This document shows positions 35,715 to 44,296 of a DNA stretch of 64,000 nt, in pieces. Numbering within the stretch: position 1 is the stretch's first letter; each line of letters begins with the position of its first letter. The stretch lies in NCBI GenBank assembly GCA_003477405.1, contig QUDE01000012.1, positions 1 to 64,000 of the forward strand, in the 5' to 3' direction. Below the pieces are notes generated by a model. It did no database searches. It saw only the letters and a list, made by a program, of their open reading frames with translations, and had not been told where the DNA came from. The DNA is from Ruminococcaceae bacterium AM07-15 (GTDB lineage: Bacteria; Bacillota; Clostridia; Oscillospirales; Butyricicoccaceae). Both the position numbers and the translations under genes were made by a program.

Positions 35715-36470
35715 ATGAAAACTTCATCCCAGTTCAAAGCATTTCTCAAAAGCTTTACCCCTTACCAGATCGGCTACCTCACTGTGGTGTTGCTGCTGAC
35801 CATCGGCTTTACCATCTTCCTGCCCGATATGATGCTGGAGGATATGTCCAATTCCTTTGTGGTGGTCTGTTCGGTGATCGCCGTCCTGGCCAATCCGGTG
35901 TGTGAGCTTCTGATCTCCAAACAAAGCAAACTGAATTTTATGGTGGACCTGTTTTTCATCGAGATCCCCGAGCTGGTGCTGTGTGTGGCCCTGGGCTGGT
36001 ATACCATCGCCATCATCACTGTGGCCTTCTGGATTCCCATCGACATCATCAGCTTCCTGCGCTGGAAGCGCCACCCCGATGAAGTCCAGCAGGAGCTGAC
36101 CGTGGTCAAGCGCCTGAGCTGGAAACAGGATATTCTGGTGATCGCCGGCATTCTGATCTTTGGCCTTGTGGTAGGCCAGCTGATCCAGATGATCCCCGGA
36201 GCCGAAGACTCCTTCCTGGATGCCCTGGCCAGCGCCTGCGGCATCGCCAACGGCATTCTGCTGCTGCTCCGCTACACCGAACAGTGGTATGCCTGGTTTG
36301 TCACCCTGCTGCTCTACACCGCCCTGTATGTCATCTCGGGCAGCTACATCATGCTGATCACCGTGGCGGCCATGCTGGTCAACACCTGCTATGGCTTTGG
36401 CAAGTGGCTGCTGTACACCCGCTCCCGCCGTCAAAAGCAGGAAGAGTCCTTTTCTCCCGTTTCCCATTGA
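35715..36470 (+). CDS. PnuC-family transporter (nicotinamide riboside type)
   Basis: The 251-residue protein has about seven membrane helices, the PnuC-like segments RYTEQWYAWFVTLLLYTALYV (helix pair with Trp residues, split at 230) and AMLVNTCYGFGKW. PnuC proteins move nicotinamide riboside or related vitamins by facilitated diffusion, trapped by phosphorylation. No NAD-type riboswitch is seen upstream. ATG 35715 follows a GAGAGG site; a longer frame starting at 35349 runs through the amidohydrolase gene and is spurious. Confidence 0.78.
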   Translation: MKTSSQFKAFLKSFTPYQIGYLTVVLLLTIGFTIFLPDMMLEDMSNSFVVVCSVIAVLANPVCELLISKQSKLNFMVDLFFIEIPELVLCVALGWYTIAIITVAFWIPIDIISFLRWKRHPDEVQQELTVVKRLSWKQDILVIAGILIFGLVVGQLIQMIPGAEDSFLDALASACGIANGILLLLRYTEQWYAWFVTLLLYTALYVISGSYIMLITVAAMLVNTCYGFGKWLLYTRSRRQKQEESFSPVSH

Positions 36471-36535
36471 CATAGACAGGCAGGGGAAAAGGGGAGAGGA
36501 CAACCCCATTTACTCCATCAAGTTTTTTACAAATA

Positions 36536-36570
36536 AACCCCCGGTTCTCGTCTTGACGAAACCGGGGGTT
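36536..36570 (+). terminator. Hairpin after the PnuC gene, overlapping the next promoter
   Basis: AACCCCCGGTT, 13-base loop, AACCGGGGGTT. No clear T-tract follows. The -35 of the 36635 gene promoter sits in its loop. Confidence 0.6.
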
Positions 36571-36581
36571 AGGTTTATATT
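36553..36581 (+). promoter_or_regulatory. Sigma-A promoter of the FG-GAP/SLH gene
   Basis: TTGACG, 17-base spacer, TATATT. Confidence 0.8.
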
Positions 36582-36634
36582 GTTAATCGAAGGGAATTTT
36601 AAATTTTTGTAAACAGTATAAGGAGGAAGGTATT

Positions 36635-38815
36635 GTGAAAAAAGCCCTTTCCCGGCTGGTAGCCGGGCTCATGGCAGGGGTGCTTTGCATTTCCCTGTGT
36701 CCCTCTCCGGCCAAGGCCGCCTCGTCTGTGTCTGTCAAGGCCAAGTATCTCTATTCCGGTGCGGCCCATGCCAAATACACCAACCTGGCTTACTATGCCG
36801 AGCCGGTAGTGGCCGACATCAATAAGGACGGCCGGGACGAAGTGGTCAGCGTATCCTTCGCCATTACCGTCACCGACGCCCAGAGCGGCAAGACTCTGTG
36901 GCAGGTGGACTCCGGCAAGGACCGTTCCACCCCCTATAACAGCGAACCCTCCGCCCACTATTCCGGCGCCTGGTGCTCTCCCGTGGTGAAGGACATCGAC
37001 GGTGACGGCTATGTGGAAATCATCTCCACCCACAAAAATCTCATCTCTGTGCTGGATCACAACGGCTATTTCAAGAAGGGCTGGCCCAAGTATCTGGAAG
37101 TGGACAGCTTTATCCGTTCTCTGGCCGTGGACGACTTTGACGGCGACGGCACCTGTGAGATCGTTGTAGGCGCCGGTGTCAACTCTGAGGCCTCTGTGTG
37201 GGTCTACGACTGCTACGGCGTTCTCTTCCCCCACTGGCCCCAGCTTTCTCCTGACCAGCAGGATCAGGCGGAAAGCTACGGCATCTTTGCCAACGGCATT
37301 TCCACCGGTGACATCGATGGCGATGGCCTGCCGGAGATCATTGCTCCCACCGACAACCGGTGTATCCAGGCTTTTGAACTGGACGGCTCCCTCATCATGG
37401 CCAATGCCGAAACCTTCGGCGACAGCCCCTGGGGCTCTGTGCGCACCTATATCGACTACGACCATGAAAAGACCGTGGCCCAGCGGGGCTGGGATACCGA
37501 CCAGGGCAAAGTGGATATGAAAGAGCGTCTGTGCATGGAATTCGGCCATGCCGGTTCGGTGATCGACGACCTGGACGGCGACGGTAAAAACGAAGTGGTG
37601 GTCACCGGTATCGTCATGGATACCAACTCCATCTCCAACGCCTTCTGGCTGGACAGCCTGTGCATGTCCGTGGCCGTTTTCAACGGCGACCGCACCCGCT
37701 ACCAGAACACCGAAAAGGGCTTTGACTGGACCACCATTCCCACCAATCTGGGCGCCCGCATCAAGGACTGCCAGAACTCCGGTTCTTCCTTTGTTCTGCC
37801 CGAGCCTGTCACCGCCGATCTGGATGGAGACGGCAACAAGGAGATCCTGTTCAATTCCTTTGACGGCAAGCTCTATTGCTTCTCCCTGGATCAGACCATG
37901 AAGAGCTTCACTCTGCCGGCCACCACCTCCACCATTGCCGAGTATGCCGCCCAGCCCACCTGCGTGGACATCAATGGCGATGGCAAGAAGGAGATCATCT
38001 TTGGCTCCTGGACCGACAGCATCACCAATCCCAACCACGACACCACCAGCGAAAACACCGGTGTCAACGGCTCGCTGTACATCCTGGACAGCGATCTGAA
38101 GCTGATCTCCCGCACCCAGCTGCCCGCCGAATATCCCGGCTATCTGGGCGCTTATCAGACCAACGGCGTCAAAGCGGCTCCTGCCGTGAAGGATGTGGAC
38201 GGCGATGGGGAATATGAGGTCATCCTCAACACCTCTTACCGTTCGGTGTGCGCCTACGACCTGGTGGGCTCCACCATCTATGACACCCCCTTCACCGATA
38301 TGCGCTGGCATTGGGCCAAGGACTATGTGAACACCTGCGTCAAACGGGGCTATTTCAATGGTACCGGCAACAACACCTTTACCCCCAGCGGCACCATGAC
38401 CCGGGGCATGCTGGCCACCGTGCTCTACCGTATGGCCGGTTCTCCCCAGGTGACCATCGACAATCCCTTTACCGATGTACCTGCCGGTCAGTGGTATACC
38501 AATGGCGCCATCTGGTGCTATGAAAAGGGAATTCTGGCCAATATGGACAGCACCACCATGGACCCCAACGCTTTGGTGACCCGGCAGGAGCTGGCCTATA
38601 TGCTGTATCAGTACAGCGGCGCGCCGGAAGAGCCCTCTTCGGCCCTCACCGATTTCTCCGACAGCGCCTCGGTGTCCGACTGGGCCCAGGATGCTATGGA
38701 ATACTGTGTGGGTCTGGGCGTGCTCCAGGGCAGCGAAGGCAAGCTGAATCCCCAGAATTCTGTTACCCGTGCTGAGGCCGCCACCATGCTGGTGCGCTTT
38801 GCCGACGCTCAGTAA
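36635..38815 (+). CDS. Secreted FG-GAP/VCBS beta-propeller protein with C-terminal SLH repeats
   Basis: The 726-residue surface protein has a signal peptide (KKALSRLVAGLMAGVLCISL, cleavage near AKA-A) and a long propeller-like region with at least eight calcium-loop motifs of the form D-x-D-G-D-G: ADINKDGRDE, KDIDGDGYVE, DDFDGDGTCE, GDIDGDGLPE, DDLDGDGKNE, ADLDGDGNKE, VDINGDGKKE and KDVDGDGEYE. The last ~170 residues hold three SLH repeats (MTRGML, VTRQEL and VTRAEAA ends). It probably sits on the wall and binds sugar or protein ligands. GTG 36635 follows AGGAGG by 9 bases. Confidence 0.92.
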   Translation: MKKALSRLVAGLMAGVLCISLCPSPAKAASSVSVKAKYLYSGAAHAKYTNLAYYAEPVVADINKDGRDEVVSVSFAITVTDAQSGKTLWQVDSGKDRSTPYNSEPSAHYSGAWCSPVVKDIDGDGYVEIISTHKNLISVLDHNGYFKKGWPKYLEVDSFIRSLAVDDFDGDGTCEIVVGAGVNSEASVWVYDCYGVLFPHWPQLSPDQQDQAESYGIFANGISTGDIDGDGLPEIIAPTDNRCIQAFELDGSLIMANAETFGDSPWGSVRTYIDYDHEKTVAQRGWDTDQGKVDMKERLCMEFGHAGSVIDDLDGDGKNEVVVTGIVMDTNSISNAFWLDSLCMSVAVFNGDRTRYQNTEKGFDWTTIPTNLGARIKDCQNSGSSFVLPEPVTADLDGDGNKEILFNSFDGKLYCFSLDQTMKSFTLPATTSTIAEYAAQPTCVDINGDGKKEIIFGSWTDSITNPNHDTTSENTGVNGSLYILDSDLKLISRTQLPAEYPGYLGAYQTNGVKAAPAVKDVDGDGEYEVILNTSYRSVCAYDLVGSTIYDTPFTDMRWHWAKDYVNTCVKRGYFNGTGNNTFTPSGTMTRGMLATVLYRMAGSPQVTIDNPFTDVPAGQWYTNGAIWCYEKGILANMDSTTMDPNALVTRQELAYMLYQYSGAPEEPSSALTDFSDSASVSDWAQDAMEYCVGLGVLQGSEGKLNPQNSVTRAEAATMLVRFADAQ

Positions 38816-38836
38816 TCAAATTTCCCTGTATCATTT

Positions 38837-38871
38837 TTCCCCAGGCGGCTTGCCGCCTGGGGAATTTTTTT
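38837..38871 (+). terminator. Terminator after the FG-GAP/SLH gene
   Basis: TTCCCCAGGCGGC, TT, GCCGCCTGGGGAA, then seven Ts. Confidence 0.92.
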
Positions 38872-38909
38872 GTCATACTGAAAAAATATCCCTGTTTTTC
38901 TGGAATTTC

Positions 38910-38938
38910 TTGCCCTTTGTTCACTGCCATGATATACT
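38910..38938 (+). promoter_or_regulatory. Sigma-A promoter of the SulP gene
   Basis: TTGCCC, 17-base spacer, TATACT. Confidence 0.75.
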
Positions 38939-39008
38939 TTCTTTGCATTTTTATACTTTTTCCCGGTTGCAGGGGGAAAAGAAAACATATTCCGGGGGGA
39001 ATAACAAA

Positions 39009-40673
39009 ATGCTGCAAAAGTATGCACAGGATCTAAAGAAGGAATTTGCAGGCTACAATGCCAAAGGACTGCTGTCCGATGTGATGGCCGGTCTGACGGT
39101 GGCGGCGGTGGCACTGCCCCTGGCCCTGGCCTTCGGCGTCAGCAGCAGCGCTTCGGCGGCCTCCGGCCTGCTTACCGCCATTGTGGCCGGCGCCATCATC
39201 GCCCTTCTGGGCGGGGCTTTTTATCAGATCTCCGGCCCCACAGGGGCCATGGCCGCCATCCTCACCTCTGTTGTGGCCCAGTATGGCTTAAACGGTGTCT
39301 TCCAGGCCACCTTCCTGGCAGGTGTGCTGCTGGTGATCGCCGGACTGTTCAAGCTGGGACGGCTCACAGCCTTTATCCCCATGCCGGTGATCACCGGCTT
39401 CACTTCGGGCATCGCCGTGATTATCGCCCTGGGGCAGGTGGACAACTTCTTCGGTGTCACCTCCATTGAAGGCTCTGCTATCCAGAAGGTGGGAGGATAT
39501 TTCACCCATGGCTTTGACCCCAACTGGACCGCTGTGGCCATCGGTGTTTTCGTGGTGCTCTTCATGGTGTTTTTCCCGAAAAAGTGGAACAGCGTGGTGC
39601 CTGCATCCCTGGTTGCCATCATCCTGGCCACAGCCGCTTCCATGCTGCTGAAGCTGCCTGTGAACACCGTGGGGGAGATTCCTTCCTCTCTGATGCTGCC
39701 CCAGCGGCTTGACCTGCTTTCTCTGGATCTGAACACCTTGAGCGGATTGCTGGCTCCGGCCATCAGCATTGCCGCTTTGGGCATGGTGGAAAGCCTGCTC
39801 TGCGGAGCCAGCGCCAGCCGGATGACCGGCGTCAAGCTGGACAATGACCGGGAGCTTCTGGCCCAGGGTATCGGCAACATCCTCACTCCGCTGTTTGGCG
39901 GTATCCCGGCCACTGCGGCCATCGCCCGTACCAGTGTGGCGGTGAAATCCGGCGCCCGCACCCGGCTCACCGGTGTGTTCCACGCCCTTTTCCTGCTGAT
40001 CTCCATGCTGGCCCTGGGGCCGGTGATGGGACAGATTCCTCTGTGTGCTTTAGCCGGAGTGCTGATGGTCACCGCCTGGCGGATGAATGAGTGGAAGACC
40101 ATCCGCTATATTTTCTCCAAAAAATTCAAAGGCGCTATTCTGAAATTCCTGGTGACCATGGCGGCTACCATCCTCTTTGACCTGACGGTGGCCATTTTGC
40201 TGGGCATTGTGGTGTCCCTGGTTTTGCTGGCCGTGCGGCAGTCGGAACTCCAGGTCAACTATGAAGATGTGCTTCCTCATCGCCTAGCCGCCCCCGACGC
40301 CCTTCTGGCTCACCGGGCCGAAAATGCCCGGGTGGTCTATATCACCGGTTCCATCCTGTTCTCCAACACCCAGATGATCGAAGAGATCGGCCAGCAAGTA
40401 AGTGGTTTTTCCAGCGTGATCTTTTCCATGCGGGGCGTCTCCTATATGGATATCTCCGGTGCTCAGGCTTTCCTGGATTTGCTGCGCCAAACACAAAACC
40501 AGCAGGCCCAGGTGTTCCTCTGCGGCGTGTCTCCCTCGGTGCGGCAAATGATGGACCGCAGCGGCATCACCCAGCAAGCAGGGGAGAAGGCCTTTTACTG
40601 GAGCGTGGAGCAGGCCCTGACACAGGATGAGCCCACTCCCGCCCCTTATCTCCAAACGGCCGTCAAAAACTGA
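39009..40673 (+). CDS. SulP family anion transporter with STAS domain
   Basis: The 554-residue protein has about twelve to fourteen membrane segments in the 7+7 inverted-repeat SulP fold (LTVAAVALPLALAFG, FYQISGPTGAMAAIL, PMPVITGFTSGIAVI) and a C-terminal cytosolic STAS domain (~440-545, with MRGVSYMDISGAQAF). SulP proteins carry sulfate, bicarbonate or dicarboxylates, with Na+ or H+. ATG 39009 is preferred over in-frame codons further upstream because GGGGGG lies just before it. Substrate is not determined. Confidence 0.93.
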   Translation: MLQKYAQDLKKEFAGYNAKGLLSDVMAGLTVAAVALPLALAFGVSSSASAASGLLTAIVAGAIIALLGGAFYQISGPTGAMAAILTSVVAQYGLNGVFQATFLAGVLLVIAGLFKLGRLTAFIPMPVITGFTSGIAVIIALGQVDNFFGVTSIEGSAIQKVGGYFTHGFDPNWTAVAIGVFVVLFMVFFPKKWNSVVPASLVAIILATAASMLLKLPVNTVGEIPSSLMLPQRLDLLSLDLNTLSGLLAPAISIAALGMVESLLCGASASRMTGVKLDNDRELLAQGIGNILTPLFGGIPATAAIARTSVAVKSGARTRLTGVFHALFLLISMLALGPVMGQIPLCALAGVLMVTAWRMNEWKTIRYIFSKKFKGAILKFLVTMAATILFDLTVAILLGIVVSLVLLAVRQSELQVNYEDVLPHRLAAPDALLAHRAENARVVYITGSILFSNTQMIEEIGQQVSGFSSVIFSMRGVSYMDISGAQAFLDLLRQTQNQQAQVFLCGVSPSVRQMMDRSGITQQAGEKAFYWSVEQALTQDEPTPAPYLQTAVKN

Positions 40674-40692
40674 TCCCTTGCCCCAGAGTTGG

Positions 40693-40720
40693 TTGCAAAA
40701 TCCCACAGGGATGCTATAAT
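40693..40720 (+). promoter_or_regulatory. Sigma-A promoter of the 40757 gene with internal inverted repeat
   Basis: TTGCAA, 16-base spacer, TATAAT. The spacer contains ATCCC-ACA-GGGAT (40700-40712), a possible operator. Confidence 0.7.
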
Positions 40721-40756
40721 AAAGCTACATACTTTAATGATGATGGAGGAAAAACA

Positions 40757-41047
40757 ATGAAAGCATATGATATGATCCACAAACAGGAAGTGGAAGTGGA
40801 CCGGAAGGGCCTGATCGACCTGATGCTCAACAACCGGCAGATCGACCTGAAGTTTGCTCAGAAGAAGACCGATGGCGACGGCTACCTCACTTGGGATGCA
40901 GAGAACTGGACCACTGTGGACGGCAAGAAGTTTATCCGCTGCTACTCCCTGGAAGGCCGGGTGCTCCGTGACTCCACCACCCACAACATCTACGACCTGG
41001 ACAACGACTTTTTCCCCGAGCAGGCCGAAAAAGTAGAGATCAACTAA
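40757..41047 (+). CDS. Small soluble protein of unknown function
   Basis: I do not recognise this 96-residue protein. It is charged, without membrane segment or Cys cluster apart from one Cys. It has a KKTDGDGYLTWDAENWTTVDGKK stretch split at residue 45, whose DGDGYLTWD looks like a calcium-loop or beta-hairpin, and an acidic C-terminus. TGGAGG lies 8 bases before ATG and a good promoter precedes it, so expression is likely. Followed by a 56-codon membrane ORF 18 bp on. Confidence 0.75.
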   Translation: MKAYDMIHKQEVEVDRKGLIDLMLNNRQIDLKFAQKKTDGDGYLTWDAENWTTVDGKKFIRCYSLEGRVLRDSTTHNIYDLDNDFFPEQAEKVEIN

Positions 41048-41065
41048 GCTTTTCTTTCTGATTTT

Positions 41066-41236
41066 ATGGAACTGACCCCTTTGGCCTTGGGTGTTTTGTG
41101 CTTTCTCATCGGCAGCATCTGCCTGAAAAAAGAAAAGCACTACAAGACCTTTTTCATTCTGGCCATTTTGTGTTTTGCCGCCACGCTGGTGCTTTCCATC
41201 CTGCGCTTGCTGGACGGCATGACCATTCCTTTATAG
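41066..41236 (+). CDS. Small two-helix membrane protein of unknown function
   Basis: This 56-codon frame encodes a protein with two hydrophobic helices (about 5-20 and 27-48) separated by a basic turn KKEKHYK, ending SILRLLDGMTIPL. It lies 18 bp after the preceding gene, inside the same promoter-terminator unit, and is followed at once by a terminator. The ribosome site is weak. The two helices plus charged turn and third-position GC bias support a real gene, not chance. Confidence 0.6.
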   Translation: MELTPLALGVLCFLIGSICLKKEKHYKTFFILAILCFAATLVLSILRLLDGMTIPL

Positions 41237-41250
41237 CGATAACCAGATGC

Positions 41251-41283
41251 AAAAAAACCGCCGGACAAAACCGGCGGTTTTTT
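41251..41283 (+). terminator. Terminator of the small-protein operon
   Basis: AAAACCGCCGG, loop ACAAAA, CCGGCGGTTTTTT. Confidence 0.9.
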
Positions 41284-41315
41284 ATCCACAACCTGTGGAC
41301 AAGTATTGTGGATAC
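41282..41315. promoter_or_regulatory. Cluster of three DnaA-box-like sequences
   Basis: TTATCCACA (41282-41290, perfect), TGTGGACAA (41294-41302, one mismatch, opposite strand) and TGTGGATAC (41307-41315, one mismatch, opposite strand) lie within 34 bases, between two terminators and outside any gene. Confidence 0.55.
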
Positions 41316-41324
41316 TTTGCGCAG

Positions 41325-41358
41325 AAAAATGCCTGAGATTAACTCTCAGGCATTTTTT
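41325..41358 (-). terminator. Terminator of the TDT transporter gene
   Basis: AAAAATGCCTGAGA, loop TTAAC, TCTCAGGCATTTTTT, just past the - strand stop at 41363. Confidence 0.88.
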
Positions 41359-41362
41359 CGAT

Positions 41363-42289
41363 TTATTTCGCTGCCTGCTTTGGTTCTTGAAACAGAAAGA
41401 TCAGATACCGAATCAAGGCATAAAGGGTGGTGCAAGTGGCGATGATGGTCTCCACCAATACCACTGTGCTCAAAAAGCCCATGGGGCTTCCCATATTGGC
41501 CGCGCAGGCCATCAGCTGTTTGGAAGCGATGGCGCTGATGACAAAGGGAAAGGTATAGGCGGAATAGCTGGGGAAGAAGGGCAGCTTCCAATATTGCACA
41601 AACTTGATACAGGCCAGCACAAAGAGTACCGTCGCCACGGCCCACAAAACAGTGAGCAGGGACAAGGACTTGGGTGTGACCGACTGAATATACCCGGCAA
41701 TGCACAGACTGGTAGGTGCGGCATAAATACAGATCACAGGCTTGGCCGGATCGGGAACAGGCTTTTTCACATACCGCATGGTCACCAAGATCAGCAGGAC
41801 CACCAGGGACACAATGCCGAACCAGACACAGGCCGATCCGATGGACTCGGTCCCAAAGGCCGGTGCAGTGATCCCGGCCATGGCAATACCCACATAAACG
41901 ATAAACCAGCTGGCAAAAACCTTCTCCAGCGAAAAATGCAGCACAAACTTCACGGTGAAATAGAGGATCATCACCACATGAATGGCCACACCCACAAACC
42001 AGATCCCCTTGGCGGAAGCGCCGATGTAGGGTTTCACATAGGTGGCCAGCATCATGACGGCCATGGGAAAGGCACAAAACACACTGGCCATGATGGGATT
42101 TTCCATCTCTCCCAGGAATTTTTTCAGATCCAGGACCACGCCGATGAGAAACATCACCATCAGCACGGCGCCTACTGCGCCGCACAAAAGCCGCAGTCCT
42201 TCGGAATAGGACTGGATCAGGTTCCCCAGGCCGAACATACCCAGAATAACGGCACAGATGGGAACAGGGATTCTCTTGAATACACTCAT
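41363..42289 (-). CDS. TDT family transporter (SLAC1/TehA-like)
   Basis: The 308-residue protein has about ten membrane helices and fits the tellurite-resistance/dicarboxylate transporter family, which includes anion channels and C4-dicarboxylate or sulfite exporters. Cues are PVPICAVILGMFGLGNL at the N-terminus, FVGVAIHVVMILYF, ITAPAFGTESIG and FPSYSAYTFPFVISAIAS. It lies 6 bp downstream of the C_GCAxxG protein gene and is probably cotranscribed. Substrate unknown. Confidence 0.88.
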   Translation of the reverse strand: MSVFKRIPVPICAVILGMFGLGNLIQSYSEGLRLLCGAVGAVLMVMFLIGVVLDLKKFLGEMENPIMASVFCAFPMAVMMLATYVKPYIGASAKGIWFVGVAIHVVMILYFTVKFVLHFSLEKVFASWFIVYVGIAMAGITAPAFGTESIGSACVWFGIVSLVVLLILVTMRYVKKPVPDPAKPVICIYAAPTSLCIAGYIQSVTPKSLSLLTVLWAVATVLFVLACIKFVQYWKLPFFPSYSAYTFPFVISAIASKQLMACAANMGSPMGFLSTVVLVETIIATCTTLYALIRYLIFLFQEPKQAAK

Positions 42290-42295
42290 GCTGCC

Positions 42296-42838
42296 TTATG
42301 CCTCCAGAGGAGCCACTCTGGTCTTGATGTACTCATCGTGGGGCAGAATGGTGATCTTCCCTTCGGTGGGAATGCCCAGCTCTCTGGCAATGATCTCTGC
42401 CGCTTTGGCAGCACAGATGCCGGTATAATAAATGCACTGGCTCTTGTGGCCGCCCTTGGACATATCAAACTCACGGGTGAGGACGCGGCAGCAAGCAACG
42501 CCTTTGGTGTTGTTGTCTTTAAACCAATCATGGAGCTCCTTGGTCAGGCTCATGCACTTGACCACATTGGGATCGGTGGGGCCCTTTTGCTCGGCACGGC
42601 CAAAGAACATACCGATGGCCAGAACACCGCCGTTGAGAGCGCCGCAGATGCAGCCCGATTTCCCCACACCAATGGCCATACCAGAGGCCATGCGGATCAC
42701 ATCTTCCGGCACATCCAATTCAAAATTGGAGCGGATGATATCCATGACCGCTTCGCAGCAGAAAAAGCCCTTGCGGTAGGATTCTTCCGCTTCTTCCTGA
42801 ATTTTTGTCAAATTGATGGACTTGGCATTGACTTTCAT
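42296..42838 (-). CDS. C_GCAxxG_C_C family probable redox protein
   Basis: The 180-residue cytosolic protein carries the cysteine layout of this family: FCCEAVM near 26-32, SGCICGALNGG in the middle, C94 region (KCMSLTK), ACCRVL and a final C in QCIYYTGICAAKAAE. The cysteines are thought to bind metal or act in redox transfer. It is first in a two-gene unit with the TDT transporter, and such pairing suggests selenium, sulfur or oxyanion chemistry, but that is inference. An AGGTATAAAGG-type ribosome site is weak but present. Confidence 0.85.
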   Translation of the reverse strand: MKVNAKSINLTKIQEEAEESYRKGFFCCEAVMDIIRSNFELDVPEDVIRMASGMAIGVGKSGCICGALNGGVLAIGMFFGRAEQKGPTDPNVVKCMSLTKELHDWFKDNNTKGVACCRVLTREFDMSKGGHKSQCIYYTGICAAKAAEIIARELGIPTEGKITILPHDEYIKTRVAPLEA

Positions 42839-42886
42839 ACCTTTATACCTCCAGATTATTTGATATTTTTTCCCCAGGGCTTGTTA

Positions 42887-42914
42887 ATTATATCACAACT
42901 TTTTTATGCTGTAA
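42887..42914 (-). promoter_or_regulatory. Promoter of the C_GCAxxG-TDT unit
   Basis: On the - strand: TTACAG, 16-base spacer, TATAAT. Confidence 0.55.
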
Positions 42915-42966
42915 TCCATTATTTAAAAAAACGATCGTGTTTATAGGTACTTATAGATTTTTCCGC

Positions 42967-43003
42967 AAAAAAGGCGCTTGGAGAGATCCAAGCGCCTTTT
43001 TTT
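42967..43003 (-). terminator. Terminator of the transketolase-malic enzyme operon
   Basis: AAAAAAGGCGCTTGGA, loop GAGA, TCCAAGCGCCTTTTTTT. Between it and the gene there is another stem-loop (43033-43066: TGCACC/GGTGCA outer, GGCCGG/CCGGCC inner). Confidence 0.88.
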
Positions 43004-43077
43004 ATTGATTCAGCCGCACACAAATACCACTCTGCACCAGGCCGGCGACCGGCCAGTATAGGTGCACAGGCACTGTG

Positions 43078-44250
43078 CTAGATGCGGGCAACGCCGCTCT
43101 TGCGAGCCGCTTCGGCCACAGCCTTAGCCACAGCGGGAGCCACTCTGGGATCGAAAGCTGCAGGGAGGATGTAGTCGGGATTCAGCTCCTCAGGGGAGAC
43201 AATGTCAGCGATGGCATAGGCAGCAGCGGCCTTCATCTCATCATTGATGTCGCTGGCACGCACATCCAGAGCGCCACGGAACACGCCAGGGAAGGCCAGA
43301 ACATTGTTGATCTGGTTGGGATAGTCGCTGCGGCCGGTACCGATAACGGCAGCGCCGCCCTTCTTGGCCTCTTCGGGATAGATCTCAGGCACAGGGTTGG
43401 CGCAGGCAAAAACCATGGGGTCCTTGTTCATGGTAGCCACCATCTCGGCGGTGAGCACGCCAGGAGCAGACAGGCCCAGGAACACATCAGCGCCCTTGAC
43501 CACATCGGCCAAAGTGCCCTGCTTCTTGTTCTTGTTGGTGATCTTAGCCATAGCGGCGATCTCGGGGTTCAGATCGGTGCGGCCGTCATAGACAGCGCCG
43601 CCACGGTTGACCAGGATCGCGTCGCCAATGCCCATGGACAGCAGCAGGCGGGTGACAGCCACAGCGGCAGCGCCGGCGCCGGACACCACCATGGTCAGAT
43701 CGCTCAGCTTCTTGCCGGTGAGGCGGCTGGCGTTGATCATAGCTGCGGCAGTGATGATAGCAGTACCGTGCTGGTCATCGTGGAAGATGGGAATATCGCA
43801 CTCTTCCTTCAGGCGGCGCTCGATCTCAAAGCAGCGGGGAGCGGAGATATCCTCCAGGTTGATGCCGCCGAAAGAGCCGGCCAGCAGCTTGACGGTGTTG
43901 ACGATGTCGTCCACATTCTTGCTGCGCACGCAGAGGGGGAAGGCATCCACATCGGCAAAGGACTTAAACAGGGCACACTTGCCCTCCATCACAGGCATAC
44001 CGGCTTCGGGGCCGATGTCGCCCAGGCCCAGCACAGCGGTGCCATCAGTAACAACGGCAACCAGGTTGCCACGGCGGGTATATTTATAGCTCAGGTCCAC
44101 ATCCTTGCTGATTGCCAGGCAGGGCTCGGCAACGCCGGGGGTGTAGGCCACAGTCAGGTCGTCGGCGTTTTCCACCTTGCAGCGGGCGATGACTTCGATC
44201 TTGCCCTTCCAGTCCTCGTGGGCCTTGAGAGCCCGTTCCTTGATGTCCAT
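43078..44250 (-). CDS. NAD(P)-dependent malic enzyme (oxaloacetate-decarboxylating)
   Basis: The 390-residue enzyme converts malate to pyruvate and CO2 with NAD(P)H. Features: VAYTPGVAEPC near 33-43 (catalytic Tyr), the metal/catalytic block FHDDQHGTAI near 155-164 and dinucleotide fold VVSGAGAAAVAV near 188-199. It is the short bacterial form without the phosphotransacetylase-like domain of MaeB. It lies downstream of the two transketolase subunit genes, 46 bp from the second. Confidence 0.93.
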   Translation of the reverse strand: MDIKERALKAHEDWKGKIEVIARCKVENADDLTVAYTPGVAEPCLAISKDVDLSYKYTRRGNLVAVVTDGTAVLGLGDIGPEAGMPVMEGKCALFKSFADVDAFPLCVRSKNVDDIVNTVKLLAGSFGGINLEDISAPRCFEIERRLKEECDIPIFHDDQHGTAIITAAAMINASRLTGKKLSDLTMVVSGAGAAAVAVTRLLLSMGIGDAILVNRGGAVYDGRTDLNPEIAAMAKITNKNKKQGTLADVVKGADVFLGLSAPGVLTAEMVATMNKDPMVFACANPVPEIYPEEAKKGGAAVIGTGRSDYPNQINNVLAFPGVFRGALDVRASDINDEMKAAAAYAIADIVSPEELNPDYILPAAFDPRVAPAVAKAVAEAARKSGVARI

Positions 44251-44296
44251 AGTACAGATTCTCCTTTTATATTTTGATAAAATAGGAAAAACAATG

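Noticed and set aside
43033..43066. Stem-loop near the malic enzyme stop as a second terminator or attachment site
   Set aside because: No T-tract and no direct repeats; the hairpin at 42967-43003 already explains termination.
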